Part shown: one piece after another, positions 18,708 to 29,118 of the stretch
Numbering within the stretch: the stretch's first letter is position 1
Layout: each line of letters begins with the position of its first letter
DNA from: Candidatus Bathyanammoxibius amoris
GTDB lineage: Bacteria; Planctomycetota; Brocadiia; Brocadiales; Bathyanammoxibiaceae
DNA length: 64,000 nucleotides
Direction of reading: 5' to 3'
Assembly (NCBI GenBank): GCA_024451685.1
Contig: JAMXCW010000004.1
Span: 62,001-126,000 of the forward strand
Program-made: the position numbers and the translations under genes
The notes under the pieces: model-generated
What the model was told of the DNA's origin: nothing
Database searches by the model: none
The model's input: the letters and a program-made list of their open reading frames with translations, nothing else

Positions 18708-18866
18708 CTAATGCGCGTGTCCCCTGGGAAAGTAACGGTGCAGCCACTCGCCCGTTACGTGCCAGAGGCCTACAGCTATCTTCTTTACCCAGTGTCCAAG
18801 GAAATATACGGTGAGTACCAAGCATAACAGTATGGCAAATACCAGTATAGATATTTCCACTCCCAT
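18708..18866 (-). CDS. 52-residue single-helix membrane protein
   Basis: Small ORF with a strong ribosome-binding site (GGAGGGAAAGAGAC then ATG). The N-terminal ~24 residues (VEISILVFAILCLVLTVYFL) form one membrane helix. A basic, aromatic amphipathic tail with WVKK, GLWHVTGEW and LHRYFPRGH follows, rich in Trp and His. No family is recognised. It occupies an otherwise empty 580-nt gap, so the good RBS and coherent architecture are the support for it being real. Confidence 0.6.
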   Translation of the reverse strand: MGVEISILVFAILLCLVLTVYFLGHWVKKIAVGLWHVTGEWLHRYFPRGHAH

Positions 18867-19098
18867 GTCTCTTTCCCTCCATATATATTATACCACAGTT
18901 GTGATAGAGAGGATGAAAAGCCCGGTAGTCCATTAGTGAGGCCGTTGCGCCTTTGTGCAAAGACGGGTAAGCTGTGTCGTGGGGGCGAGTACGGGTTCCG
19001 TGTGAGTTCTCTCTATTCGCCGGAGAGAGCGGGGTCGCTGGCGGTTTTACTTCTCCGGCATACCCGGCTGGGAGAGGGGAGCATGACTTCAAGAAGGA

Positions 19099-19794
19099 TT
19101 ATTGAAAGTCTTCAATTTCTGTCTTTGTTATTACGCGTTTCCAACCGTCCTTAAATATCGGCCAGCCTGTAACACTCACCCCGTCATCCTTTAGCATCAC
19201 CTGCTCGGCCCTGTCGTTGACGGCCTTCATGCACTTTGTTTCCAGAGGGAATACCTTTTTTGCACGTGTTGCATAAGAACTCTTTCTCCTGTAAAGCTTA
19301 CCGTTATCGAAGATAGTTATTATAAGGGGTTTGAAGTCCACCATGCGGTATGCAATAATTTCGTTGCTTGCGGTAGAATAGAGATTCTTCAATGCGGTAA
19401 GATCAAATTCCGTGGCCTCGGCGTCTCTGTGGAACCAGTCCCCGGGCAGCAGCAGCGAGACGGCCATATGATTACTTGCATCCTCGACGTAGCCCTGTCC
19501 AACCTTACCTGCCAGCATCATCTCGCCTATCTCGTGGGCTACGGTGAAATGCTTCCTGACCGACATCCCGGGGTTATTACTGCCCAGCATAATTACGCCT
19601 ATGCCCCACCTGCTCCTGCTATAGCCTCTGGTGCCGAGTTCGCGGTCTATATGCACAGAGATGCCAAGCGCCTTTGCCAGGGCAAAGGCGTCGACAGGGG
19701 GGCCTTTGACATTGAGTCTTGAAAGTAGCGTCCTAGCTTTGTCTTCCACCATCTCGACGATGTCAGGCCATTCTGTAAGCTCGACCATGCTCAT
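19099..19794 (-). CDS. ImmA/IrrE-family metallopeptidase-like protein
   Basis: A 231-residue protein with the ImmA/IrrE fold: VDAFALAKALGISVHID near 40, the zinc-site helix HFTVAHEIGEMML near 85, and EDASNHMAVSLLLPGDWF near 110. Family members cleave XRE-type repressors or DdrO-like regulators. The canonical HExxH here reads HEIGE, with Glu in place of the second histidine, so metal binding or proteolysis may be altered. It is 44 nt downstream of an XRE regulator on the same strand, the usual partner arrangement. Confidence 0.85.
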   Translation of the reverse strand: MSMVELTEWPDIVEMVEDKARTLLSRLNVKGPPVDAFALAKALGISVHIDRELGTRGYSRSRWGIGVIMLGSNNPGMSVRKHFTVAHEIGEMMLAGKVGQGYVEDASNHMAVSLLLPGDWFHRDAEATEFDLTALKNLYSTASNEIIAYRMVDFKPLIITIFDNGKLYRRKSSYATRAKKVFPLETKCMKAVNDRAEQVMLKDDGVSVTGWPIFKDGWKRVITKTEIEDFQ

Positions 19795-19838
19795 TCAGGG
19801 CCTACACATTTAGGGAAAGCGAGTGGAAAAACGCTATT

Positions 19839-20375
19839 TTACTGGCCTTTATCTATGGAGTCAAGGAGGGATAAAAGCAGCGGACGGTTTGGGCCAATGA
19901 GGATACGCTTACATTTCTCCACGGCGTCGTTTTCCTCTATATGCCTGTTAACCCAGTACTCCGGGTCTACAGGAGAACCGCCGTAACCTCTTATAGAGGA
20001 AAGTTCATCAACGTCTTTTTGTGTGAAACCCATGAGCTTCTCGGGGTTTGTCTGGAAGTATTTCCTGAAATCCTCCGTGAGTGATGCCAGGTCGATAGCT
20101 TCACCCGTATCAGACATCATCTTCCTGGGCTTACTGTAGTGAACCCTGTCAAGGGGTCCGGGAGGGTAGCCTTTGCTATCATCTAGCAGATAATCCACCG
20201 TTACGCCAAAGGCCCTCGATATTTTTATAGCCGATTCGCCCTTTGGTTTCCTGTTCAATTTCTCGTATGCCTGATAAGTGGAGATGGGTATTTCGGACTG
20301 TCGTGCCGTCTCAGACCTGTTCCAACCCTTCTCCGCTCTGAGATGTCTCAGTTTTTCTGTTATCGTTATCGCCAT
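19839..20375 (-). CDS. XRE-family transcriptional regulator
   Basis: A 178-residue DNA-binding protein. The N-terminal ~65 residues form a helix-turn-helix (ITEKLRHLRAEKGWNRSETA, then IPISTYQAYEKLNRKPKGES, ending VTVDYLLDDS), as in lambda-Cro/XRE repressors. The C-terminal part is acidic and unrecognised. It is first of a two-gene unit with the ImmA/IrrE-like gene, so the latter probably controls or antagonises it. The AT-rich 300-nt region upstream is the likely promoter/operator. Confidence 0.9.
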   Translation of the reverse strand: MAITITEKLRHLRAEKGWNRSETARQSEIPISTYQAYEKLNRKPKGESAIKISRAFGVTVDYLLDDSKGYPPGPLDRVHYSKPRKMMSDTGEAIDLASLTEDFRKYFQTNPEKLMGFTQKDVDELSSIRGYGGSPVDPEYWVNRHIEENDAVEKCKRILIGPNRPLLLSLLDSIDKGQ

Positions 20376-20671
20376 AGCTCAATAAACTCCTATCATCTAA
20401 GGTGCTTCACTCTTTGATGCGCCAGTGGCTGGCCCCTATAAATATTATTTAGCTTTTTGCTACTTTCTTCAAACTTAATTTAATTATTGTATTATCCTGC
20501 ATCATAAGTTCAACGAAAATCACGTTTTACTGAAAATATTCTTTAAGTAAACACTGACTTTTTTGGTGATATTTGCACACACGACAGCCCGCTTGCCAGC
20601 TTAGTGTAAAAAATATATGTATGTGTATTGCGGTGGGGTGGGGAATTCTGCCAGCTTTTACGAAGTCTCCC
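20376..20671 (-). promoter_or_regulatory. AT-rich upstream region of the XRE/ImmA pair
   Basis: No gene. It is markedly more AT-rich than its surroundings. On the minus strand TTGAAG followed about 17 nt later by AATAAT/TAATAT gives a possible sigma-70 promoter near 20440-20475. No clear dyad operator was found. Confidence 0.35.
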
Positions 20672-23536
20672 TCATTTTTTCAAGTATTCTCTCAGGTACT
20701 TACCGGTGTAGGAATCCCTCATCCGGGCAATCTTTTCCGGCGTGCCTGTACCAACTATGTGGCCTCCTTTCTCTCCACCTTCAGGGCCAAGGTCTATGAT
20801 GTGATCGGCACACTTAACGATATCGAGATTGTGCTCTATAACGATTACCGAATGGCCCTCACAAATCAGCCTCTGAAAGCAGTCAAGCAACTTCCTTATA
20901 TCGTCAAAGTGCAGGCCGGTAGTAGGCTCATCAAAGAGAAAGAGTACGTCCTCCCGGCCTCTTTGTGCCAGGAAGCTGGCCAGTTTCAGCCTCTGTGCCT
21001 CTCCCCCCGAAAGAGTAGTTGCGGGCTGGCCGAGGTGAAGGTACCCCAGTCCAGTGTCCTCCAGGCATCGCAGGGCATTGACCGTAGCGGACGAACCTTC
21101 AAAAAATTTCTTGGCCTCCTCAACCGTCAATTCGAGAACATCATGTATGTTCTTCTCCCTGTACTTTATGTCTAACACGTCCCTTCTAAACCGTCTGCCA
21201 CGGCATTTTTCACAGGTAACAAAGACGTCGGCAAGAAACTGCATGTCCACCTTGCGGTACCCCTCCCCCTGACAGTTGTCGCACCTGCCGCCGGCAACAT
21301 TGAAGGAAAACGCGCTCGGCGTTAAATTCCTTATCCTGGCCTCTCTTGTCGACGCAAAGAGTTTACGTATCTCGTCAAACGTCTTCATATACGTAATGGG
21401 GTTTGACCTGGGAGTTCGTCCTATCGGCGACTGGTCTACTAACATCACATCACTAATATTTTCTATGCCGACGACATCTTGATGCTTCCCTACCGTTCCA
21501 CGATACCCACCAAACTTCTTTCTTAAGGCGGCATACAGCGTGTCTTCCAGCAGCGTGCTCTTTCCAGAACCGGACACACCCGTCACACAGACAAACATGT
21601 TTAACGGAAACGTTACGTCTATGTTTTTCAGGTTGTTCTGGCTTGCGCCCTTCAGGACTAAAGCCCCGCCAGCAGGCCTCTTCCTGACGGCAGGGACGTC
21701 GATGGTCCTTCTGCCGAGGAGGTAGTCGCCCGTAAGTGAACCGTTCCTCTTCGTGAGTTTCTCAATCGGACCCTGATAAACGACATGTCCACCCTTCTCT
21801 CCAGCCCCCGGCCCCAGGTCTATCAACTGGTCTGCTGAGTTTATGATGTCCCTGTCGTGCTCCACCACTACTATGGTGTTGCCCAGGTCCCTCAGGCTCT
21901 TGAGTGTGGTTATCAATCTCCTGGTATCTTTCGGATGAAGACCGATACTCGGCTCATCCAGTATATACAACACGTTAACGAGAGCGGACCCCAGGGACGT
22001 TGTTATATTTACCCTCTGGGCCTCACCTCCGGAAAGCGTCCTCGTAAGACGGTCAAGCGTAAGGTACCCAAGACCTATCCTGACCATGTAATCAAGCCTT
22101 TTTCTTATCTCATGGAGAATAAGCTTCGCCACCTCTTCCTCGTAATCGGTAAGCTTTATGTCCCGGAAGAAGTCACGGGACCGCTCTACCGTCAGGGCGC
22201 AAACGTCACCCATAGTGGCCCCGTTTATCTTCACGTTCCGGGCCTTGGGGTTGAGCCTTGTACCATTGCAGTCGAGGCATATAACATAACTTCTGTACTT
22301 GCTCAGGAAAACCCTGACGTACATCTTATACTTCTTGCGTTCGAGCCAACCGAAGAACTCCCGAATGCCACAAAACTTCGGTGTGCCATCCATAATAAGC
22401 TCCACCTGTTCAGCCGTCAGCTTATGGAACGGGACATCAAGCGGGATGTTGTAATCGGGAGCGGCGCACTCCAATTCTTCGTTTAGATGGCAATAGGCGG
22501 GCGTGCTCCAGGGCTGTATGGCGCATTCACGGATGGACTTCTCCCTGTCCGGCACGACAAGGTCCATATCTATTTCAATGGTGTTACCGAAGCCCTGACA
22601 CCTGGGACATGCCCCTATGGGACTGTTAAAGGAAAAGAGGTTGGGTGTGGGTTTAGGGTATTCAATCCCACAGTAATCACAATAAAAACGGTTGCAGAAC
22701 CTTAGTTCTTGTCCTTGTCCCATGTCCAAAAGGCATATTCTGAGATGTCCCGCACCCAGCCGGAAAGCCGTTTCCAGGGCATCCGCGAGGCGCTCTCTTA
22801 TCTCCGTTTTCACCACCAGTCTGTCCACCACCCCCTGCACGCTCCCGGCGCGGCGGAGATTAAACCCTGGCTCCTCTACAAGGTCAACCAGCCGGCCGTC
22901 AGACCAGAGTCTCACCAGGCCCTGCTCTTTAAGAAGGGCGGTCTGCTTTTTACTGGAGAGCCTGGGGCTGACGGTGAGAGGAAAGGTAACCAGGAACCGG
23001 GTGCCCCGGTCGAGAGACAGGACCTTTTCAACGACCTGTTCTACTGAATTACTTTCTACCATGCGGCCGCAGCCCTCGCAGCAGGTCTTCCCAATGCGGG
23101 CAAACAGTAGCCGGAGGTAGTCATTCAGCTCAGTAGCGGTACCAACCGTGCTTCGCCGGCTTTTTACGGGGTTCTTCTGCTGGATGGCTATGGCGGGCGG
23201 GATGCCTTCGATGTGGTCGACGTCCGGCTTGTCCATCCTGTCCAGAAACTGTCTGGCATAAGTGGAGAACGTCTCCACATATCGCCGCTGACCCTCGGCA
23301 AACAGGGTGTCAAAGACCAGGCTGGACTTTCCCGAGCCGGAAACACCCGAGACCACCACAAACTTCCTCAGGGGTATTTCCACGTCTATGTTCTTCAGGT
23401 TATGCACACGGATACCCCGTGCTATGATGGATTTTCCCCTGCTACTTTTGTGGTTGGGCATTCGTGGTTTCGGCATCGTGTCGGGGCAGAGTCCTTCTTG
23501 GTGTGTCTGGATTGTGAGGCCTTTACTAAACATCAC
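20672..23536 (-). CDS. uvrA: Excinuclease ABC subunit A (UvrA)
   Basis: DNA-damage recognition ATPase of nucleotide excision repair, 954 residues. It shows two ABC cassettes ([18 protein letters not shown] and [19 protein letters not shown]), signature motifs ([22 protein letters not shown]) and zinc-finger cysteines (CDYCGIEY..., CDNCQGEGY...CEKCRGRR). UvrA normally starts just before IxIRGxRxHNLKNI; here about 35 extra residues precede it. The internal ATG at 23476 or 23461 may be the true start, but neither has a good RBS. It is preceded by the ABC exporter gene on the same strand. Confidence 0.96.
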   Translation of the reverse strand: MMFSKGLTIQTHQEGLCPDTMPKPRMPNHKSSRGKSIIARGIRVHNLKNIDVEIPLRKFVVVSGVSGSGKSSLVFDTLFAEGQRRYVETFSTYARQFLDRMDKPDVDHIEGIPPAIAIQQKNPVKSRRSTVGTATELNDYLRLLFARIGKTCCEGCGRMVESNSVEQVVEKVLSLDRGTRFLVTFPLTVSPRLSSKKQTALLKEQGLVRLWSDGRLVDLVEEPGFNLRRAGSVQGVVDRLVVKTEIRERLADALETAFRLGAGHLRICLLDMGQGQELRFCNRFYCDYCGIEYPKPTPNLFSFNSPIGACPRCQGFGNTIEIDMDLVVPDREKSIRECAIQPWSTPAYCHLNEELECAAPDYNIPLDVPFHKLTAEQVELIMDGTPKFCGIREFFGWLERKKYKMYVRVFLSKYRSYVICLDCNGTRLNPKARNVKINGATMGDVCALTVERSRDFFRDIKLTDYEEEVAKLILHEIRKRLDYMVRIGLGYLTLDRLTRTLSGGEAQRVNITTSLGSALVNVLYILDEPSIGLHPKDTRRLITTLKSLRDLGNTIVVVEHDRDIINSADQLIDLGPGAGEKGGHVVYQGPIEKLTKRNGSLTGDYLLGRRTIDVPAVRKRPAGGALVLKGASQNNLKNIDVTFPLNMFVCVTGVSGSGKSTLLEDTLYAALRKKFGGYRGTVGKHQDVVGIENISDVMLVDQSPIGRTPRSNPITYMKTFDEIRKLFASTREARIRNLTPSAFSFNVAGGRCDNCQGEGYRKVDMQFLADVFVTCEKCRGRRFRRDVLDIKYREKNIHDVLELTVEEAKKFFEGSSATVNALRCLEDTGLGYLHLGQPATTLSGGEAQRLKLASFLAQRGREDVLFLFDEPTTGLHFDDIRKLLDCFQRLICEGHSVIVIEHNLDIVKCADHIIDLGPEGGEKGGHIVGTGTPEKIARMRDSYTGKYLREYLKK

Positions 23537-23631
23537 GTATTAACATCTTTAATCCCTGGCGCAGGCGTTTTCGCCCTGCAAAAACCGCTAAATCTGTCAG
23601 TCACGTCTCGACAGATTTTGGGAATACACCG

Positions 23632-25539
23632 TTACCCTTTACCGTCGGGTGTGACATATCCTTCTATTTGCATTTGATAGAGCCTCCAGTACTCGCCTCT
23701 CTTTTGTACAAGTTCATCGTGCGTCCCCATCTCTACTACGCGGCCCTCGTTAAGTACCACTATCTTGTCGCAATTTCTTACCGTGGATAGACGGTGGGCG
23801 ACCACAAAGGTGGTCTTCCCTTTCATGAGGTTGCCCAGGGCATCCTGTACAATCTTCTCTGATTCAGAGTCGAGGGCGCTGGTGGCCTCATCCAGTATGA
23901 GGATAGGCGCGTTCTTGAGTATTGCCCTGGCTATAGCGATTCGCTGCCGCTGCCCTCCTGACATCCTGACTCCCAACTCACCTACCTCTGTGTCATAACC
24001 CTTTGGCAGCATGCTGATGAAGTCATGTATATATGCGGCCCTTGCCGCCGCCTCCACCTCCGCCATACTCGCATTCCTCTTACCGTAGCGGATGTTGTCT
24101 GCGACGCTCCTGTTAAACAGAAAGGTTTGCTGTGTAACAATGGCAATGTTATTCAGGAGGGAATCGCTCCTTAAGAACCGCACATCCTGCCCGTCAATCT
24201 CCACGGTGCCGCGGCTGCTTTCGTAGAAACGTGGTATGAGATTCAGGAACGTGCTCTTGCCGGAACCACTCTCCCCTGCAATGGCCACTGCCTGGCCTTT
24301 CTTCACCGTAAGGTTTATGTTGGAAAGCACCTTTATGTCATCGTATGCGAAGTCAACGTTTTTGAAGGCAATCTCCTTCTCCACGCCGTTGAGCGGTACG
24401 GCCTGTGGGTGGTCCTTTATCTGTGGCTCGTGGTCGAGCAGCTCGAAGACCCGTCCGGCCCCCGCCAGGGACTCCTGGAGCCTTGAATAGCTCCGGGAGA
24501 GAAGCTTGGTGGACTTGAAGGTGAGTGTACTTGCGGCTATGAACCCCCCAAGTTCTCCCAGACCCACGCCGCCCGCTGTCATCACATAACCCCCTATTAT
24601 CACCATCATGCCCAGCCCTACGGCATACATTGCCTGGTTGGTGCTCTCGTTAAGTATGGCCGCCTTACTTACCCGCATCCTATTCCGGAAAAATTCATCG
24701 TTAATCCTCTGGAATTCACGGCTCTCCTCACGTTCCATCTTGTATGACTTGACTATGCGGACTCCCGCAAGCATCTCTCTCAATGCCTCGGTAAGCTGGG
24801 CCATGCGCACCAGGGTAGCCTCACCATGTTTCCTTACCTTCTTGCCAAAGATTAAGATGGGCAGCAGGAAGAACGGCAGGGCTATAATGGCCAGCAGGAA
24901 CAATTTCCAGCTAAAGTATAAAGCCAGTCCGAGACCGCAGAGAAAACGCATAGGTTGGAGCACAACGTCGCCAAAAAGCACTATGAGGCCCTGCTGTGTC
25001 ACCTGGAGGTCGTTTACCACCCTGGAGAGAAGTTCACCGCTTTTTCTGTTGTCAAAGAAACTTAGCGATTGAGAAAGCAGTCTCTCACACATACGGTTGC
25101 TTATGTCGACATACACCCTCCATATCACGAAATGTTTCAAATAGTTTTGGAAGTAATTGGACAGGAAGATTATGGGTGCCAGGATAATGGCCAGTATGCC
25201 GATATTTACGAAGGAGCTGGTCATCGTCCTAACCCAGGCCCTGAGCTCCTTTACCTGAGTAACGTCCTGAAGGCCTTTTTTAAGGTCTTTCTCCAAGCTC
25301 CAGACAGCGCTATTCTGCGCCCCGGTTTGTGTGCCTTCTGCCACGGGCGAGACGACACGTGTCTCTTTCTCCGAAAACTTGTCAAGGACCGGTTTTATGA
25401 GCGCCAGCTGTGCCCCGGCAGCAATCGTATAAAGCACCATAAACGCAAGGGCGACCACGGCCGTCTTCCAGTAGGGCTTTATAAAGGAGAAGAGCCTCAA
25501 ACACTCCAAGCCCATGATTTTGTATGATATGTGCGGCAT
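23632..25539 (-). CDS. MsbA-like ABC exporter
   Basis: A 635-residue half-transporter with fused membrane and ATPase domains. The N-terminal ~350 residues hold about six helices (WKTAVVALAFMVLYTIAAG, IGILAIILAPIIFLSNYF and others). The ATPase has Walker A GESGSGKST near 425, signature MSGGQRQRIAIARAI near 530 and Walker B ILILDEATSALD. It is most like lipid A/lipid flippases of the MsbA family. A charged insert of about 60 residues after the first helix is unusual. The likely role is lipid or glycolipid export; the substrate is inferred. Confidence 0.88.
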   Translation of the reverse strand: MPHISYKIMGLECLRLFSFIKPYWKTAVVALAFMVLYTIAAGAQLALIKPVLDKFSEKETRVVSPVAEGTQTGAQNSAVWSLEKDLKKGLQDVTQVKELRAWVRTMTSSFVNIGILAIILAPIIFLSNYFQNYLKHFVIWRVYVDISNRMCERLLSQSLSFFDNRKSGELLSRVVNDLQVTQQGLIVLFGDVVLQPMRFLCGLGLALYFSWKLFLLAIIALPFFLLPILIFGKKVRKHGEATLVRMAQLTEALREMLAGVRIVKSYKMEREESREFQRINDEFFRNRMRVSKAAILNESTNQAMYAVGLGMMVIIGGYVMTAGGVGLGELGGFIAASTLTFKSTKLLSRSYSRLQESLAGAGRVFELLDHEPQIKDHPQAVPLNGVEKEIAFKNVDFAYDDIKVLSNINLTVKKGQAVAIAGESGSGKSTFLNLIPRFYESSRGTVEIDGQDVRFLRSDSLLNNIAIVTQQTFLFNRSVADNIRYGKRNASMAEVEAAARAAYIHDFISMLPKGYDTEVGELGVRMSGGQRQRIAIARAILKNAPILILDEATSALDSESEKIVQDALGNLMKGKTTFVVAHRLSTVRNCDKIVVLNEGRVVEMGTHDELVQKRGEYWRLYQMQIEGYVTPDGKG

Positions 25540-26184
25540 TATTTGTGTTTATCTAATTTGGTCTTTTAACCAGACGTTCGTTCTTTTTGTCCGTTGTCCG
25601 GTCGTCCGGCCGGCGCGGCACCCCGTGGCTACAGGAATTTTTGTATGGACAAGGTTCTTCCCCGCAGCGTAAACGAGGAAGTTGTATCTGCGGGAGGGAC
25701 AGCCGTAAGGGTCGTCCCTGCGCCACTCCGGCAACAACCCCAGTTTCTCATAGCCAGGGTAATTCATTACAATATAACTTATCACAGCTGTTGTCAATAT
25801 AGTAAGGATACGTTGCTCAAGGCGTGAGCCTGCCATTTTGGCCCGGCGGAAACCCCCTTTACCTTATGTTTTCCCTAAAAAACCCTTCCTGGGTGTTTCG
25901 CTAAATCCCACAAGAGCAAAGCGTTATGCCCCTACGTGGCGCATTGAAAGCCAGACCCGGATTATCGTATGTATCCATCTTCTCTGCCGCGGAGAAAGCA
26001 GTCGCCGTCTCCACATTCATGGTAACAAGCGTTTATCTTTTGACACCCCCATCGCCCGATACGGACTTGCTTTTATTGAGGGCTTTATGGTAACTTTTCT
26101 ATAGAGGCAATAGTGCAGGCAAGGCAGAACGCTCTCAGGTAAAATCACGGTACCTCTTTATAGAATTGACAGGGTACGATTGCC
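25540..26184. other. Intergenic, no convincing gene
   Basis: A 645-nt gap. Short frames exist on both strands but lack RBS, composition or family signals. It contains a fragment TGCCCCTACG (about 25927) resembling one end of the hairpin repeat at 56.6 kb. Confidence 0.4.
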
Positions 26185-26823
26185 ATGAAACTCATAATTA
26201 CCATTCTGTCCGCTATCTTTCTTATTGAAATAGTGCCCGCAGCCCTCGGTGAGGAGGAGATTCGTCACTCAACGTTGGGTACAGCACCAAAAACAGTGAC
26301 AAAAGAGGCGGCGCTATACAATCTCGCCAACGAGCTAACAGAATTGCTGGAGTCTATGCGTTATGTTGTTGCAGTGAATCAGGTTCTGATAAATTCTTGT
26401 TCTGAGGGACACTACGACTTCAAGGGTCTTACTCCTGACCTCGTAGTCACCAAGATATGTAATGACTTCTATCCGAGGACAGGCATCATCATAAAGCAGA
26501 CAAGCCGGATGGTACGGAACCCCAAGAACGCTCCGGACAAGTGGGAAGAAAAGTCCCTTGAGATGTTCGATGTCTTAAACTACCCGAAAGGGACGGCCCA
26601 TACGGAGTTTACTACACGCCACGGGGAGGAGGTCTACCGCTTTATCAAGCCCATATACATCACCAAGACCTGCCTGCGATGTCATGGCCCAAGGAAAGAG
26701 ATTAGCGAAGACCTTCGTGAGTATCTGGACACCCATTATCCCAACGACATGTCCACCGGTTACAAGGAGGGAGAACTCCGCGGAGGCATAAGCATAACCA
26801 TACCGGTAGCCGGACAATTCTGA
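26185..26823 (+). CDS. Secreted DUF3365/Tll0287-like haem protein
   Basis: A 212-residue exported protein with a signal peptide (IITILSAIFLIEIVPAALG). A helical domain typical of DUF3365 (NELTELLESMRYVVAVNQ, YPRTGIIIKQTSRMVRNPKNAPDKWE) is followed by one c-type haem site, CLRCH, near 165. The end is RGGISITIPV. Relatives are periplasmic haem sensors, alone or fused to signalling domains. It lies 115 nt upstream of an HD-GYP receptor gene on the same strand, which suggests a redox- or ligand-sensing pair. Confidence 0.85.
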   Translation: MKLIITILSAIFLIEIVPAALGEEEIRHSTLGTAPKTVTKEAALYNLANELTELLESMRYVVAVNQVLINSCSEGHYDFKGLTPDLVVTKICNDFYPRTGIIIKQTSRMVRNPKNAPDKWEEKSLEMFDVLNYPKGTAHTEFTTRHGEEVYRFIKPIYITKTCLRCHGPRKEISEDLREYLDTHYPNDMSTGYKEGELRGGISITIPVAGQF

Positions 26824-26938
26824 GGGACGCCAACTCTTCATCAGATGTGCCGTCTCTGAAAATGCCATATCTCACATGCTGGTCAGGAACACCACAAAGG
26901 TTTACACAGGCAAAAGGACCTAACTGGGGCATGCGAAC

Positions 26939-29083
26939 ATGAAGGGCATCACCCGCTTCGGCAGAAACACCTTTCTCTGGTTCTTGCTGGTAGCCCTCCT
27001 CCCGCTTACGGCCGTAGGTGTCACCACCTACATAGACCTTCGACTCCACATTAAGGGTACGGCATTTGATGATCTTCAGCATGATGCCCATAAATATCGT
27101 GACCACACTCAAACCTTCCTTAATGCGTGGCTCTGGACGGCTGAAGCCTTCTGTTCAGACGGCTTCATTAAAGACGCAGTCCTGGAAATTACCAGCGGTA
27201 CGGGTAATAAGTCTGACATAGTTAAACAGTTAAATAAACACCTGCGCATAAGCAAGAAGGATCTTTACCGCGATATATCTGAGGTCTTCATACTTGATGA
27301 AAGCGGAATAGTCATCGCGTCCTCTAACGACGTGGAGGTAGGCGAGAACCTCTCAAGGATGGCTTATTTCAGGAAACCTTTTATCAATCTTGAGGAAACA
27401 GGCGGCAAGTTCGCGGGGGAGGTCGAATCACAAGCCGTCCCGGGCCGGTTTCATCTGGTATTTTCTCATATACTTAAAGACATGGACTACCAGTTGCCTG
27501 TAGGCGTCCTAGTGATGAAGGTCAAGTTAAACTCCCTTCAAATTATCACTAAACCCAGCGTCGCGACATTTACAGACACGACAAACACCGAATTGTTGGC
27601 CACGGCCTATATTACGAATAAAGATGGATGGCTATTAGCCTACTCCTCCCCTCCAGGTCAGGAAACGAGCAGCCAGCATATTGATACCAAGAACGTATTT
27701 CGCGTATTCGAGACGGGGACGGAATCGGTCGGAGAATACAAGAACTACCTGGGCACCGAGGTGCTGGGTGCCACGCTGCTCGTAAGTGAAACAGATTGGG
27801 CTGTGACTACAGAGATAAACGCGCATGAGATACTTGCGCCCCTGAGGAGACTTGGGTATATGTTTGGAGGTATTGCCGGTTTCTCACTACTACTCATATT
27901 CGGCCTGTCCTTCGCAATCTCCCGCGGCATAAACAAATCTATCAAAGAGCTTATACTCGGGACGGAAAGGATTGCAACGGGAGATTTGGATTACAAAATA
28001 TCGCTGAAAAGAAAGGATGAGCTGCGAACGCTCTCTGATTCGTTCAACACTATGACGCATTCGCTAAAGACATCTAACGAAGAAAGGGAAAGGCTCTTTT
28101 CTGTCGTCGAGAAGGCGAAGATTGAGTGGGAAAACACCTTTGACTCCATCCATGACGCCATATTAAGCTGCGATGCCAATCACAAAATAATCAGGGTCAA
28201 CCGGGGTGCGTCCAGGATACTCGGCATTGACCTGAACGAACTGATTAACATGAAATGGCATGACGTAGTGGGCAAGCTCTCCGGCTTCGAGCAACTGGCC
28301 CGGGACGCCCTGGAAGGTCTGGAACCATTGAGCCGAGAGGTGTGTGACCGTGAAAAGGACAAGACATTTCTGGCAAGCATATACCCCATGGTCGGCAACG
28401 ATGGCACATTCCAGGGTTCTGTGCAGATACTGCACGACATCACCGATATTAAGAAGGCCGAGATAGAGCTTGAGGAACGGCGCGTAATCGCGATGGCAAA
28501 ATTGGCGGAACTGGCCGAGAAAAGAGACCTGGAGACTGGCCACCACCTGATCAGGATCAGAGGCTACTGCCAAGTTCTGGCCGATGAGCTGAGGAAACAG
28601 CCCAAATACAGCGGTATCATTGATGACCAGTTCATAAAATCCCTGCCCGACGCCAGCATGCTGCACGACATAGGCAAGGTCGGGATACCCGACTCGGTGC
28701 TCTTAAAACCCGGACGCCTCGACCCGGAAGAGTTTGCGATTATAAAGACCCATACCGTTACGGGTGACGAGGTGCTCGCAGGGCCGGAGTACTTTAAGAT
28801 GGCAAGGGAGATATGCCGGCATCACCACGAGAGGTACGACGGGAAGGGTTACCCGGACGGTCTGAAAGGAGAAGATATACCGCTTTCGGCCCGGATTGTC
28901 ACACTTGCCGACACCTACGACGCCATTGTTTCAGAAAGGCCGTACAGTAAATCGAGGACACATGAGCAGGCCCGCGCCATAATCCTCCAGGAGTCGGGCA
29001 AGCAGTTCTGCCCCGACGTGGTCAGGGCCTTCATCGGCAGGGAGAATGACTTCCGGGCGCTGAGCAGAAGCACTCCCGGATGA
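26939..29083 (+). CDS. Cache-HAMP-PAS-HD-GYP receptor (predicted c-di-GMP phosphodiesterase)
   Basis: Membrane receptor of 714 residues. Helix 1 (about 12-32) is followed by a large extracytoplasmic Cache-type domain to about 300, then helix 2 (GIAGFSLLLIFGLSFAIS). HAMP follows at about 330-385, then PAS (DAILSCDANHKIIRVNRGAS, about 400-500), and a C-terminal HD-GYP domain. In that domain HDIGKVGIPD, the downstream HHHERYDGKGYPDGL and ADTYDAI keep the metal ligands and the GYP motif. It probably hydrolyses c-di-GMP in response to an external signal. The upstream haem protein is a candidate input partner. Confidence 0.92.
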   Translation: MKGITRFGRNTFLWFLLVALLPLTAVGVTTYIDLRLHIKGTAFDDLQHDAHKYRDHTQTFLNAWLWTAEAFCSDGFIKDAVLEITSGTGNKSDIVKQLNKHLRISKKDLYRDISEVFILDESGIVIASSNDVEVGENLSRMAYFRKPFINLEETGGKFAGEVESQAVPGRFHLVFSHILKDMDYQLPVGVLVMKVKLNSLQIITKPSVATFTDTTNTELLATAYITNKDGWLLAYSSPPGQETSSQHIDTKNVFRVFETGTESVGEYKNYLGTEVLGATLLVSETDWAVTTEINAHEILAPLRRLGYMFGGIAGFSLLLIFGLSFAISRGINKSIKELILGTERIATGDLDYKISLKRKDELRTLSDSFNTMTHSLKTSNEERERLFSVVEKAKIEWENTFDSIHDAILSCDANHKIIRVNRGASRILGIDLNELINMKWHDVVGKLSGFEQLARDALEGLEPLSREVCDREKDKTFLASIYPMVGNDGTFQGSVQILHDITDIKKAEIELEERRVIAMAKLAELAEKRDLETGHHLIRIRGYCQVLADELRKQPKYSGIIDDQFIKSLPDASMLHDIGKVGIPDSVLLKPGRLDPEEFAIIKTHTVTGDEVLAGPEYFKMAREICRHHHERYDGKGYPDGLKGEDIPLSARIVTLADTYDAIVSERPYSKSRTHEQARAIILQESGKQFCPDVVRAFIGRENDFRALSRSTPG

Positions 29084-29118
29084 GACGCTTACGGCTGCCG
29101 GCCCTGCAACAAACACGG

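Noticed and set aside
22709-23120. Overlapping plus-strand frames over uvrA
   Set aside because: They are shadows of the high-GC third codon positions of uvrA, which has intact motifs throughout.
25549-25836. 95-codon minus-strand frame next to the ABC exporter
   Set aside because: No RBS, low-complexity basic C-terminus and no recognisable fold. Treated as chance.
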